A stretch of DNA of 64,000 bases from Aureispira sp. CCB-QB1 (GCF_000724545.1 NZ_JHBV01000039.1:62001-126000), one strand, 5' to 3'. Counted from the first letter of the stretch, positions 33,534 to 42,637 are shown. Numbers and translations: made by a program. The notes: generated from the letters alone by a model not told the origin.

Positions 33534-35669
33534 TTATTTAACCAGTTTCATTTCTTTAATCAAATGCCCAGCTTCACCATATTTGTCGATGACCCAAAGA
33601 ACATACCGAGCATCTACCACAATATTACGACATCTTGACTCGTCAAACATAAAGTCACTCATGGTACTTTCCCAACTTCTATCAAAGTTAATACCCATCA
33701 AATTTCCATCAGCATCAATTACAGGGCTACCAGAGTTGCCACCCGTTGTGTGATTAGAAGCCGTAAAGCAAACCCAAAGTTCACCATCTTGTTCGTAGGC
33801 ACCCCAATCACCTTCTTTGTATAATTTTAAGAAGCGATCTGTCAATTGGAAATCAGGATTATTGGGATCATATTTTTGCATAATTCCCTTCATCGTAGAG
33901 TAATGCAAATATTTCATGCCATCAACAGGGGCAGAACCTTCTACTTTTCCATAAGCAATACGCATGGTAGAGTTGGCATCGGCCCAAGTTTTTTTCTCAG
34001 GGAACATAGTCAAAATTCCTTCGACATAAATTTTCATCAAAGCCTGTTCTTCTCTTGCAAAGCCAACATAAGAAGGGTTGGTATTGCTAACAAAATGATT
34101 GTACAACTCATTTGCCATCATTAGAGCAGGATCTTTTTGCAGTTTTTTGCAGGATTTTTCAGAAAATTTGGAAAGCATTGATTCAATTTGATCCAAATTC
34201 ATGAGCATTGACTTCGCATAGATTTTTTCCCCATTTTTCTTCCAATTTTCTTTGAATCCTTTGGGTAGAAATTCACTACTATTTAGAAAGTCAATGTACA
34301 TTGGTGTCAACTTATTGAAGATTTGTTCGTCCAAGTTTTTGTCATAATCTTTGAAAAAGCTTTTGGCTTTTCCTTGTAGACGCTTGATTTCGTCTTCTAC
34401 CTTTCCTTTTTCTTCTAGTTCTTTGTAGTTGTTGGCTAAGGCATTAAAATCGTGTGCAAAACGTAGCATTTCAGGTCCAACATAAAAGTACTCTATGAAC
34501 ATAGAACGAGCAAACTCATAATTGCTATTTTCTTCTTGAATACGGTTCAGCTCTGCCAAAACGTTTTTATAGCGTGTCCAAGCAGATTTTTCAGAAGCTT
34601 TTTCACGATACGTTTTTTCCCAAGCAATCTTTTTATCCAAGGCATTTAGTTCTTTCAACCCACCAATTTGCCCAATCCATTTTTTCCAAGCATTAGCAAT
34701 ACGAGCTTGTTTAGAAGCGTATTTGATGCGAATTTCGTCGCTGCTATTCATAGCAGGTTTGATCAAATCTAAACTTGCTTGACGCATCGCAATTCTTGCA
34801 GGACGTTCTACGTCCATATAAAAGCTCAATTTTTCAGAAGGAAAATGTTGATCGGTGCTACCAGGAAAACCATATACCATAGTAAAGTCGCCCTCTTTTT
34901 TAGGTTTTAGGCTAATAGGCAAGAAATGAGCTGGTTTGTAAGGTACATTTGCTTTGTCGTGTTTTGCAGAGTTATTGTTGTTGTCGGCATAAATTCTGAA
35001 CACCGCAAAATCACCTGTATGGCGAGGCCATACCCAGTTGTCAGTATCGCCACCATATTTGCCAATAGCAGAAGGAGGAGCACCTACCAAGCGAATATCA
35101 TTGTAATCTTGAGTGATTAACATATAGAACTGATTGCCCAAATTAAACGCTTTGATCTTAGCAGAAATTGAAGCATCTGATGCTTCCGCAGCTTCTAGTT
35201 TTGCGATATTTTGCATGATAATTTTGCCACGTTCTGCGCCAACAATTTCGTCTGTAAGTCCTTCAAGTACTTCTTTCGTAACATCTCTAATTTCTTTGAC
35301 AAAGGTAACTCTCAACCAAGGGCAAGCAAGTTCTTCTGCTTTACTTTTTGCCCAAAAACCATTCTTTAGATAATCGTTTTCTAATGAAGAATGGCGTTGA
35401 ATAGCACTAAATCCACAATGGTGGTTGGTAAATAGTAAGCCTTCTTCAGAGACAATTTCTGCTGTACAGCCACCGTTAAATTGTACGATAGCATCTTTTA
35501 AACTAGATTTATTAGTCGAATAAATTTCTTCGGGACTCAACTTTAATCCATACGTTTTCATATCAGAATGAAACATATCAATCAAAGAGGGAATCCACAT
35601 GCCTTCTACGGCAAAGAGGTTGCTTTGAAAGGTGAATAATAAGGCAACTAAAAGAACAAAATTTTTCAT
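33534..35669 (-). CDS. S46 family dipeptidyl peptidase, DPP11-type
   Basis: The frame opens at a GTG at 35678; the ATG at 35669 precedes the signal peptide (MKNFVLLVALLFTFQSNLFA), giving 711 residues, the normal length. The trypsin-like triad is His84 (TNHHCG), Asp220 (RHTGDFAVFR) and Ser646 (GGNSGSP). S46 enzymes remove dipeptides from protein N-termini in the periplasm. The residue that sets specificity reads INFDRSWE with Arg664; DPP11 enzymes of Porphyromonas have Arg here and prefer Asp or Glu at P1, whereas DPP7 has Gly. I therefore infer acidic specificity. The enzyme supports use of peptides as carbon and nitrogen source. A strong terminator follows. Confidence 0.92.
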   Translation of the reverse strand: MKNFVLLVALLFTFQSNLFAVEGMWIPSLIDMFHSDMKTYGLKLSPEEIYSTNKSSLKDAIVQFNGGCTAEIVSEEGLLFTNHHCGFSAIQRHSSLENDYLKNGFWAKSKAEELACPWLRVTFVKEIRDVTKEVLEGLTDEIVGAERGKIIMQNIAKLEAAEASDASISAKIKAFNLGNQFYMLITQDYNDIRLVGAPPSAIGKYGGDTDNWVWPRHTGDFAVFRIYADNNNNSAKHDKANVPYKPAHFLPISLKPKKEGDFTMVYGFPGSTDQHFPSEKLSFYMDVERPARIAMRQASLDLIKPAMNSSDEIRIKYASKQARIANAWKKWIGQIGGLKELNALDKKIAWEKTYREKASEKSAWTRYKNVLAELNRIQEENSNYEFARSMFIEYFYVGPEMLRFAHDFNALANNYKELEEKGKVEDEIKRLQGKAKSFFKDYDKNLDEQIFNKLTPMYIDFLNSSEFLPKGFKENWKKNGEKIYAKSMLMNLDQIESMLSKFSEKSCKKLQKDPALMMANELYNHFVSNTNPSYVGFAREEQALMKIYVEGILTMFPEKKTWADANSTMRIAYGKVEGSAPVDGMKYLHYSTMKGIMQKYDPNNPDFQLTDRFLKLYKEGDWGAYEQDGELWVCFTASNHTTGGNSGSPVIDADGNLMGINFDRSWESTMSDFMFDESRCRNIVVDARYVLWVIDKYGEAGHLIKEMKLVK

Positions 35670-35820
35670 GTTGAACACTTTTTTACAAATCAGATAAGTA
35701 TAATGGCTAAAGTTACAAATTTTAATTTTATTTTAATTTTAAACCTGCTCTTATTGCAATTCTATTCGACGAAGTGATGAGTAAAAGCGCTATTCAAAAA
35801 ATTGGTAAAATTAGTTGGCA

Positions 35821-36543
35821 CTATAATTTAAGTCGATAATTCTTAATCAAAAATTGTTCTTGAAATCCTAATTTTAGATAAAGCCCTTTTCCCATATTAG
35901 AGGCTTGAAGTGTGATGGATTGTCTGTTATTTTGTATGGCGCGATTGATTAAATTTTTCATAATTGCAGCTGCAAAACCTTTTCTACGCATAGAAGGCGG
36001 CACACCAATAGAGTGAACACCTACTGTTTGGTGGGTAACATTGGTTAAACCTGTTCCAACAGCTTGCTCATTATCATAGGCAATATAGTAGGTGAAGTGT
36101 TGTTTGTTGTTAAGAATACTTGATATGCCAATGGTATAACCAAATGCCTGTTTGAATAAATGAGCCCATAGATTAGCTTGTTGTTCATTTTGAACAGGAG
36201 ACAAGTAGAAGTTAGCTTTTTCTTCAAATGTTGTCGTTGGTTTTAAAAACATGGCTATTTGCTCAAACATCAATTCAAAGCCTGCTGCTTCTAGCAATTC
36301 AAAAGAACGACTCTTGTAAATGTCGAAATAGGGAATTACTAAGGGGGTAGGAGTTTGTGTTAAGATTGCTTTGGCGGTTTGGATGCTTTGAGAGCTAAGA
36401 TCTTGATGAAACCAAAGGCGGTTGGGCCAGTCTGATTTTTCTATATAACAATAATCAAAAAGAGGGGTTGCATGATAGGTCTCAGAAGCTAATGCAGCTG
36501 TTTTCCATAAGGAAGTAAGATTGTGTATGTTTGTGGTATTCAT
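35821..36543 (-). CDS. GNAT family N-acetyltransferase
   Basis: This is a 240-residue cytoplasmic protein. The C-terminal half has the GNAT fold: YIAYDNEQAVGTGLTN, VHSIGVPPSMRRKGFAAAIM (acetyl-CoA binding motif, about 165-185) and LQASNMGKGLYLKLGFQEQ, the typical final strand. The N-terminal half (about 1-110) resembles a second, degenerate GNAT-like or substrate domain. The acceptor is unknown. It lies 20 bases downstream of the YdcZ-type transporter gene on the same strand and may be co-transcribed with it. Confidence 0.85.
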   Translation of the reverse strand: MNTTNIHNLTSLWKTAALASETYHATPLFDYCYIEKSDWPNRLWFHQDLSSQSIQTAKAILTQTPTPLVIPYFDIYKSRSFELLEAAGFELMFEQIAMFLKPTTTFEEKANFYLSPVQNEQQANLWAHLFKQAFGYTIGISSILNNKQHFTYYIAYDNEQAVGTGLTNVTHQTVGVHSIGVPPSMRRKGFAAAIMKNLINRAIQNNRQSITLQASNMGKGLYLKLGFQEQFLIKNYRLKL

Positions 36544-36563
36544 AAGATTAATGGTGTTCTTAC

Positions 36564-37013
36564 TTATTTTAGATTAATTAATAAAATGCCTACTATCATG
36601 GCTGCTAAGCCCCCTAATCGTTGCAATGACATAGGTTCTGTGGGTAACCCAAACCAGCCAAAATGTCCCGCTATAACAGCAAAAACCAATTGCCCACACA
36701 ATCCAAAAGAGATCATAGTAGATAACCCTAGTTTGGGAATGGTGTAGTAATACAAGCTAATACCAATTAGGCTAAATAGACCACCTGCAAACCATAAATA
36801 AATGGGTACTTCTCGAACGATTATGGCATTAGGATAATGTTTGGTTGTTAGTAAAACCAAGCAAAAAGCAAAGCAAGTACTGCTACAAAATGCTATTAAG
36901 GATGCTAACAATGGATTTTTTAAGAGTAAACCCAATTGAGCATTTAAAGAACCTTGAAGAGCTAAAAATGCGCCTCCAATTAGTGCTAGTAGAGATAGTA
37001 AGTATTGATTCAT
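36564..37013 (-). CDS. DMT-superfamily small transporter, YdcZ/DUF606 family
   Basis: This 149-residue protein has five predicted membrane helices. The start (MNQYLLSLLALIGGAFLALQGSLNAQLG) and the segment LWFAGGLFSLIGISLYYYTIPKLG fit the YdcZ/DUF606 family, half-size relatives of EamA drug/metabolite transporters that usually work as dimers. The substrate is unknown. It is followed by the GNAT gene with 20 bases between. Confidence 0.85.
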   Translation of the reverse strand: MNQYLLSLLALIGGAFLALQGSLNAQLGLLLKNPLLASLIAFCSSTCFAFCLVLLTTKHYPNAIIVREVPIYLWFAGGLFSLIGISLYYYTIPKLGLSTMISFGLCGQLVFAVIAGHFGWFGLPTEPMSLQRLGGLAAMIVGILLINLK

Positions 37014-37132
37014 ACCACAAACATAAGGCAGGAAATCAAGACTTGCATTTACATATGTTGATAGGAGGAGATTTTATCGAAATTTGTTGCGTTTTAGGAG
37101 AGGGGAATTTGGAGTAGAATTAAGTCGGTGGG

Positions 37133-37756
37133 TTAATTAGTGTCATTTTTTGAAGTGTTCATCTGTTTTCGGATTCGACTCAATTGGGTGGGAGTGATGC
37201 CTAAATGCGAGGATAGGTGTCTTTGAGCGATTCGTTGGTCAATGTTGGGGTGTTTCTCCAATAATTTTAAATATCGTTCGGTTGCGTTTTCCATGACAAT
37301 AGATACTTCTCGTTGCTCTTTTTCAATAATCCACTGTTGTTCTATATACGCAATATAGTAATCTTTAAAGTCAGGATATTCTTCAATTAGTTTTCGGTAG
37401 CGCACATAGTCTATATTAATTAAAATACAATCTTCTAATGCCTCAATGGTAAAGTTGGAAGGAGCGGTTTGAAGCAAAGATACGGTTGAACAAGCCAAAT
37501 CATTTTCAAGAAAAATATTCTTATTATAAAAATCACCCTCTAAATCTGTAAAATAGGCACGCAAGGCACCTTGGGCAATAAAGTGCAAGTTGCGAGCAAT
37601 CTGACCATGTCTCAACAGCAAAGTCCCTTTTTGAATGGTTTGGAACTGAACAATGTTTTTTAATGCTTCCCAAGTACTAGGTTTAATTGGGGCGTAAGAT
37701 TCTATTTTAGCTTTTAATTGAGCTAGGTGCTTTTCTTTTTCTAACATATTAAGCAT
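37133..37756 (-). CDS. Crp/Fnr family transcriptional regulator
   Basis: The longest frame starts at a TTG at 37768, overlapping the upstream gene. The first ATG, at 37756, is separated from the upstream TAG by one base, and gives 207 residues. The N-terminal cyclic-nucleotide-binding-type domain (about 20-130) contains QKGTLLLRHGQIARNLHFIAQGALRAYF. The C-terminal winged helix has the recognition region ATERYLKLLEKHPN, then HLSSHLGITPTQLSRIRKQM. There are no Fnr cysteines, so it is not an Fe-S sensor, and the effector is unknown. It is translationally close to the barrel protein upstream, which suggests a shared operon. Confidence 0.9.
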   Translation of the reverse strand: MLNMLEKEKHLAQLKAKIESYAPIKPSTWEALKNIVQFQTIQKGTLLLRHGQIARNLHFIAQGALRAYFTDLEGDFYNKNIFLENDLACSTVSLLQTAPSNFTIEALEDCILINIDYVRYRKLIEEYPDFKDYYIAYIEQQWIIEKEQREVSIVMENATERYLKLLEKHPNIDQRIAQRHLSSHLGITPTQLSRIRKQMNTSKNDTN

Positions 37757-37757
37757 T

Positions 37758-38393
37758 CTATTTTCCAAAACGATTCCATAGCGTCAAGCGCAAACCTGTA
37801 CTAAAACTAATGGTTCCAAAGGGGGCAGCGCCAGCTCGGAAAAAAAGCTCTACTTCTCGAAGGTGTTGGCGTTTGTGTCCCACTGCCGAGATGTGAATGC
37901 CTGTTTCTCCTACAATACTAGCAAAAAAAGGATTGTACGTATTTTGATAAGCACTCGGACGAGCGTAAATATCGGTGTGTAGTAATTGAGTTCCTGCGCC
38001 AAAATGAAGCATCAGCCACAAGCTTTTTTGTTTTGCAACAGGAAATTGTACTTTGGCTAAAAGAGGGATGCTTAATGCGCCTAAACCTTTGTAATGATCT
38101 ATGTCTAATGCAAAAGGAAGGTACTCAATTCCTCCTTCAATCGAAACTATCCAACGGTCAACATCACCCACCCAAAAATTGACTCCAAGACCGGGTAAGA
38201 TATTTAATACTTGTCCAGAAGCACTAAGTGGAGACTCAATTCTACTTGGCTTTTGATACCAACTATAGAGGTTGTAATTCATAAAAAAAGCCGAACCAAC
38301 ATATATTGGAGAAGTCGTTTGTGAATTTTCCTGTGCTTGGAGTTTTCCGAATAATAATCCAATAAGAGAGAGGCAGAGTAAAGTATACTTCAT
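37758..38393 (-). CDS. Hypothetical outer-membrane beta-barrel-like protein
   Basis: This is a 211-residue protein with a signal peptide (MKYTLLCLSLIGLLFGKLQAQ). The mature part consists of alternating-hydrophobicity strands rich in aromatic residues and glycine (WIVSIEGGIEYLPFALDI, LWLMLHFGAGTQLLHTDI) and ends in LRLTLWNRFGK. This suggests an eight-stranded outer-membrane barrel. No named family is recognised. The Crp/Fnr gene starts 1 base after its stop. Confidence 0.65.
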   Translation of the reverse strand: MKYTLLCLSLIGLLFGKLQAQENSQTTSPIYVGSAFFMNYNLYSWYQKPSRIESPLSASGQVLNILPGLGVNFWVGDVDRWIVSIEGGIEYLPFALDIDHYKGLGALSIPLLAKVQFPVAKQKSLWLMLHFGAGTQLLHTDIYARPSAYQNTYNPFFASIVGETGIHISAVGHKRQHLREVELFFRAGAAPFGTISFSTGLRLTLWNRFGK

Positions 38394-38409
38394 ATGGTTT
38401 GGTTGAAAA

Positions 38410-38460
38410 ACATCTCATTCGAATTTCTATTAAAAAGTGATAGGCATAAGAATGAGATGT
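38410..38460 (-). terminator. Terminator-like hairpin
   Basis: ACATCTCATTC (38410-38420) and GAATGAGATGT (38450-38460) form a perfect 11-bp stem with a 29-base loop. It lies 43 bases after the PhoX-like gene and 16 bases before the next start on the minus strand. There is no strong T run, so efficiency is uncertain. Confidence 0.55.
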
Positions 38461-38503
38461 AGTATGGCAGCATAAAATAAGTGAATGGCTTTTAATCTAT
38501 GTA

Positions 38504-40162
38504 TTAAGATGCCCCTTTCATTAAATCGCTAAGAGCAGGGCCAGAAATACAAACGACTGAAGGTTTTGGCTGTGCCGAACCGCCTTCTGGCCAATGACTC
38601 GTCAAATTTTCTAAGTCTTTGGAACGTTCGCCAGGGTGTTGAACACTCAAAAACAACGTCTCGCCATCAGGTGCAAAAAATGGTCCTGTAAATTCTGCGT
38701 CAGTAGGAGCAGAGGCAACTTGGATAACTTTTCCTTTTTGCTCTCCCCAAGATGGCACCATAAACAAGCCATTATTACCAAAAGGAAGATAAGGTCCTGT
38801 ATTCACAGAACTACCTGAAATGTCGGAGGTAAACCAAAGATTACCTTTGGGATCAAAAGCCATGTTATCAGGACATGCAAAACCAGTGTCCTCTCCGCCA
38901 GCCAAGAAGGTAGAAGCTTCAAATGTCAGAGAAGTTTTGTCTTCTAAGTCTGTCTCAACAATTTTCAAAATTTCTCCTAAATAATCTCCTTTGGGCTTGT
39001 TATTAGTCAAGGCGACTAGAACATGCCCCGTGATGGGATCAATTTCTATATCTTCAGGTCGATTTAGTGGCGTGCCACCGACCAATTTAGCCGCTTCTCT
39101 TAAACGAATTAAGACTTCCGTCTGATTGGCAAAATTATCTTGAAGTATTTTTTGTTCGTTGTAATTCAAAGAGACCCATTCTCCTTTGGTGGTATTGGCG
39201 ACATAGAGGGTCCCTTCTTTTAGATTTTCAGGTTCTTTGCTAATAAATTTATACAAACACTCATCATTTGAATCATCGCCAGAATAAACAACCAAACGGC
39301 CATCTTTGGTCTGATGAACGGTGGCACATTCATGCGCACAACGTCCCAAAGCCACTAATTTTTTAGCTTCTCCAGTCAATGGATTGACTTCCACCACCCA
39401 TCCATAATGCTCTGGAGGATAGTCATAGTGTTGCGACCAACCGTAATAATCTCCGTCCAAATCTCGGAAGGGGTTTTTTGGGTCAGAGCGATTGGTTTCA
39501 CCATAGAACATATCATAGTTCTCTTCGCAAGTTAAGATGGTTCCCCAAGGCGTGACCCCTCCAGAGCAATTTGCAAAAGTACCAATGGCACTAGTACTGC
39601 CCTCGATAGGCTCGTCCCAATGGAAAGGAATTTCTGTTTTTGCTGTTAGGCGTTTATTGTGTGGATCGTTGTGTACCACTTCCCATTTTCCTGCATCATT
39701 TTTTCGAATGCGTACCAAAGAACCTCCAACAGAATACATCTCTATATCTACGAGTTCTTTTGTTTTTTTGCTTTTATCTTTGTCGTTGTAACCACTGATA
39801 AAGATCTCTTGAAAATACTCGTGATTAACCCACAACATACCATCATTGGGGGTATTTTTATCAAAGGGAACAAAAGCCAAATAATCGTTGTTGAAACCAA
39901 ATTTATCTTTCTCAGAAATTGGATCGTCCCATTTGATCAAAATATCATATTCCAAGCCATTGGTAAGGACTAATTTATCTTCCAACGAATGCTGCATATC
40001 TTGGAGCGGAAACGGGCGAGGATCAGATGGTTTGGTTTCAGGATTTTGAGGTTTTTCGGTTGGTGTACAAGCTTGTAGATTGACCAAAAACGCACCAGCG
40101 CCTAAGCCAATTCCTGTACGACCCAAAAATTGTAAAAAACTTCTTCTATTTTGTTTTTTCAT
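38504..40162 (-). CDS. PhoX-like (DUF839) phosphatase-family protein, Tat-exported
   Basis: The frame is open to a TTG at 40219; the ATG at 40162 precedes a twin-arginine signal (MKKQNRRSFLQFLGRTGIGL) with a Cys in LQACTP that may also be lipidated. The mature protein, 552 residues in total, has the PhoX/DUF839 beta-propeller pattern: LVWVNHEY-type segment (MLWVNHEYF), NCSGGVTPWGTILTCEENYD, GRCAHECATVH, GRLVVYSGDDSNDECLYKF and RPEDIEIDPITGHVLVALTNN. PhoX enzymes are Ca/Fe-dependent phosphatases. Whether this member is an active phosphatase is not certain from sequence. No phosphate regulon genes are nearby. Confidence 0.85.
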   Translation of the reverse strand: MKKQNRRSFLQFLGRTGIGLGAGAFLVNLQACTPTEKPQNPETKPSDPRPFPLQDMQHSLEDKLVLTNGLEYDILIKWDDPISEKDKFGFNNDYLAFVPFDKNTPNDGMLWVNHEYFQEIFISGYNDKDKSKKTKELVDIEMYSVGGSLVRIRKNDAGKWEVVHNDPHNKRLTAKTEIPFHWDEPIEGSTSAIGTFANCSGGVTPWGTILTCEENYDMFYGETNRSDPKNPFRDLDGDYYGWSQHYDYPPEHYGWVVEVNPLTGEAKKLVALGRCAHECATVHQTKDGRLVVYSGDDSNDECLYKFISKEPENLKEGTLYVANTTKGEWVSLNYNEQKILQDNFANQTEVLIRLREAAKLVGGTPLNRPEDIEIDPITGHVLVALTNNKPKGDYLGEILKIVETDLEDKTSLTFEASTFLAGGEDTGFACPDNMAFDPKGNLWFTSDISGSSVNTGPYLPFGNNGLFMVPSWGEQKGKVIQVASAPTDAEFTGPFFAPDGETLFLSVQHPGERSKDLENLTSHWPEGGSAQPKPSVVCISGPALSDLMKGAS

Positions 40163-40307
40163 GTTTGTCTCTTTAGATTTTACCCTGCAAATGCTCTTGC
40201 AAGGTGAACTTTTTATCAAATATAAAATAGCATTGGCATCGACATAAAGATTGGATACTAAAACTATTCATTTTGAGATTTTACTTTCAATAAGCGTCAA
40301 AATCTAC

Positions 40308-40337
40308 AATACTCCGTTGAAAAAGCAACGGAGTATT
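40308..40337. repeat. R2-type end-to-end hairpin, copy b (30 bp)
   Basis: AATACTCCGTTG (40308-40319) faces its exact reverse complement CAACGGAGTATT (40326-40337) across only 6 bases. The arms match the ends of R2a and R2c, so this looks like an R2 element reduced to its terminal inverted repeats. Confidence 0.65.
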
Positions 40338-40345
40338 AAATCTTA

Positions 40346-40402
40346 GTACTCTGTAAAGTGAAATTCTTTCATTTTTATAGAGTAGTTCACCTTACAGAGT
40401 AC
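40346..40402. repeat. Inverted repeat, possibly shrunken element
   Basis: GTACTCTGTAAAGTGAA (40346-40362) is matched by TTCACCTTACAGAGTAC (40386-40402) as reverse complement with one mismatch, enclosing 23 bases. It sits 8 bases from R2b and has the same AGTACT-like ends as the R3 family. Confidence 0.6.
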
Positions 40403-40511
40403 CTAGCCTAAAATTATAAAAAATGAGGCAGAATTTGGATTCTATATTGCTATTATTTACTTAATAATTTTAAGACTAAAAGAATTTACTGAACAATTGG
40501 TTGTGAAAAAA

Positions 40512-40543
40512 AATAGGACAAAACATCAATGTTTTGTCCTATT
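40512..40543 (-). terminator. Rho-independent terminator of the M19-like gene
   Basis: AATAGGACAAAACAT (40512-40526) and ATGTTTTGTCCTATT (40529-40543) form a perfect 15-bp stem with a minimal loop. On the minus strand a T run follows. It is 39 bases beyond the stop of the M19-like gene. Confidence 0.9.
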
Positions 40544-40582
40544 GGTATCTTTTAGGAAGTCGTCCTGAGCCAAAGAAGGAAT

Positions 40583-42259
40583 CTAAGGTGTTTCAAGTTC
40601 TACTTCAGGTAAATTTCTTTCAATAAAATTCAGTGCATTTTTATACATAATTTTATCAACAATTTCTTCAGGAGTTAGATTATACATAAAGTTTTGAATT
40701 TCCTTAACCGAGTACAAGCCATTAATATCTCTAGGATTCTTAAAAAATTCTAATAAATCTCTGTACAAAGTAGTCATATCGCTAGAGGAATCAAATACGT
40801 CCAAATGACGAGCGTGTGCATCAAATTGAGAACTAATACAAAGCATATTCCACGCTTCAATATCATTGCTCATATGAATGGCTTTACAAATGTTACTAAC
40901 CAAAGCTTCAATTGCTACACGACGTCTATCGGCAGAATTAGGAATGGTTTCATCATAGCGTTTTTGAAATTCCTTTCCCATTAATTTGTTCTTATCCAAA
41001 GAGATAGCAACCAATCCTCTAGATTGTAAGATTGACGTTAAGTCTTGGCGGCATAAGTTGGTAAATTGATGATTAAGCAATTCTTTTTTATCTTCACGAC
41101 CATAGGAATTATCTTTTTTAGACAAGCCACTAATTCCAACCCCTGCAGCGATAATAGGGATACTGTCTTTGCGATAGCGTAAATCTTTGACGTATTTGTA
41201 ATACCATTCTCTGCCACGTACGCTCATTCCTCCGACATCAATTAATATTCTACGACCTCTTTTTCTATCTAATAATTCTCTAATTGCTTTTTGACCTAAA
41301 CTTGTAATTTCATCACCTATTGTCGTCGGTCTTTTAAACGCTTCTTCTTCGCTGAGCGAAAAACGAGGTGTTTTTCCTGAAATTCCATCCCTAAAATAAT
41401 TTCCAAAATTAATTGAAAAAATAGGAAGATCTAAATAATCTGTTGTGCCTGTTTCTAAAGGTGTAGAACCTTTTAGTTTTCGAATATTTGTTAGCACAAT
41501 ATTTTGATATTCTTCTGTTTCTACTTGATCTTGCTCAATGTACAAATAGTTCCCTAAACTATGTCCCCCTCCAATGCTAATCAAAAAACCTACTTTGGTA
41601 GGATCCTTTAAAACTTGGCGAATGTCTGTTTTGTTGCGAATCAAGACCGCTTGATAAGTGCGACCATTCTTGTGATAATTATATTGCAACTCTTCTTTTA
41701 AGTAATTTAAATTAGCCAAGACCAAATCAAAATACCCTACATTATTAAGAATAAAATTTTCTTCTCGATAAGACATTCCTGTTAAGCAACCAAATATTTT
41801 AGAACTAGAGCCAGGTGTTAAAAAGGGGCTGTGCATGAATTGGCGTTCGGTAGGACTAATGATTTGATTAGAAATTTTGACATTTCCTTTGACCAAATCA
41901 TAAATCGAACTTTGGTTCCTACGAGCAATACCCGCAAAAGCATTGGTCAACTCAATTGGAATTTCCTCCAAGTCCAAAGCGCAATCATTTTCGATACGTT
42001 CCCACATGCTATGACGTTTTACTTTTCGAGATTTGAATGCTTTTTGAGTAGAGTAGACCCCCATGTCAAACATTTTGACAGGGTCTTGTTTTCTAGGTTT
42101 TTCTTTAGGAGGAACACTATCTTGCAAATTAAACCCATTTAATTCTTCAGCAACAGGATCAACAGGGTCTGTATTGGTAGAGTCATCTTGTGCCAAACTA
42201 GTATTGCTAAAACCCATTAGCAGTACAAAGAATAAGCTGTATGTAATGTTCAATTTCAT
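40583..42259 (-). CDS. Secreted protein distantly resembling membrane dipeptidase (M19)
   Basis: This is a 558-residue protein with a signal peptide (MKLNITYSLFFVLLMGFSNTSLAQ). The segment FLISIGGGHSLGNYLYIEQ (225-243) resembles the M19 peptidase motif around EGGHSL, but the metal-ligand Glu is Gly here. The C-terminus (EEIVDKIMYKNALNFIERNLPEV) resembles the final M19 helix with its xGxNFxRV pattern. In between, AAGVGISGL and LCISSQFDAHARHLDVF look like further TIM-barrel strands. I infer a divergent metal-dependent hydrolase fold exported to the periplasm or surface; activity is uncertain. Alternative: an unrelated Bacteroidota-specific family. Confidence 0.6.
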   Translation of the reverse strand: MKLNITYSLFFVLLMGFSNTSLAQDDSTNTDPVDPVAEELNGFNLQDSVPPKEKPRKQDPVKMFDMGVYSTQKAFKSRKVKRHSMWERIENDCALDLEEIPIELTNAFAGIARRNQSSIYDLVKGNVKISNQIISPTERQFMHSPFLTPGSSSKIFGCLTGMSYREENFILNNVGYFDLVLANLNYLKEELQYNYHKNGRTYQAVLIRNKTDIRQVLKDPTKVGFLISIGGGHSLGNYLYIEQDQVETEEYQNIVLTNIRKLKGSTPLETGTTDYLDLPIFSINFGNYFRDGISGKTPRFSLSEEEAFKRPTTIGDEITSLGQKAIRELLDRKRGRRILIDVGGMSVRGREWYYKYVKDLRYRKDSIPIIAAGVGISGLSKKDNSYGREDKKELLNHQFTNLCRQDLTSILQSRGLVAISLDKNKLMGKEFQKRYDETIPNSADRRRVAIEALVSNICKAIHMSNDIEAWNMLCISSQFDAHARHLDVFDSSSDMTTLYRDLLEFFKNPRDINGLYSVKEIQNFMYNLTPEEIVDKIMYKNALNFIERNLPEVELETP

Positions 42260-42637
42260 TGATTGATATTTAGATGGCTTTAGAGAGTCTGTTAAAAAAA
42301 TATGTTCAAGCTATAAATGATTGATTTAAAATCTATCTGCGACTATTTGAGCTTTGCTAGCATAGCGGTTATCTCAAGAGGAATTTACCTCTAAAATCAA
42401 TACATTTTTGCATAAAGAACCTAAAACTTAGACAAACTCTAAGAGGATTGAATTTTGAATCAAAATGGTTTTATCTAGTTGTATAGAAGATAATGCCATA
42501 TTGTGATAAAACAAGGTAAAAGGCTGATTTTTAACCTGATTTTCACAAAAATACCTAAAAAGACTGTTTCTACAAGCTAAATAACAGATAGATTCTATCC
42601 AATAGGTTGTTCAATTGTCTTGCTCTAGAAGCAGTAG
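42260..42637. other. Intergenic region containing R5a
   Basis: It contains the R5a repeat (42284-42440) directly upstream of the M19-like gene. The remainder (42441-42637) is AT-rich with no gene or clear signal. Confidence 0.6.
42284..42440. repeat. R5 MITE-like element, copy a
   Basis: The left end AGAGTCTGTTAAA and right end TTAGACAAACTCT are inverted copies with a few mismatches. The interior shares ordered blocks with 52336-52515: TTGATTTA, TTTGAGCTTTGCTAGCA-like, AAAATCAA-CATTTTTGC and AAGAACCTAAA-like. It lies 25 bases upstream of the M19-like start codon. Confidence 0.55.

Larger units (their letters stand above)
40163..40582. other. Intergenic region with three successive hairpins
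   Basis: It contains the R2b mini hairpin (40308-40337), a second inverted repeat (40346-40402) and the terminator of the upstream M19-like gene (40512-40543). No coding frame is seen. Confidence 0.8.
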
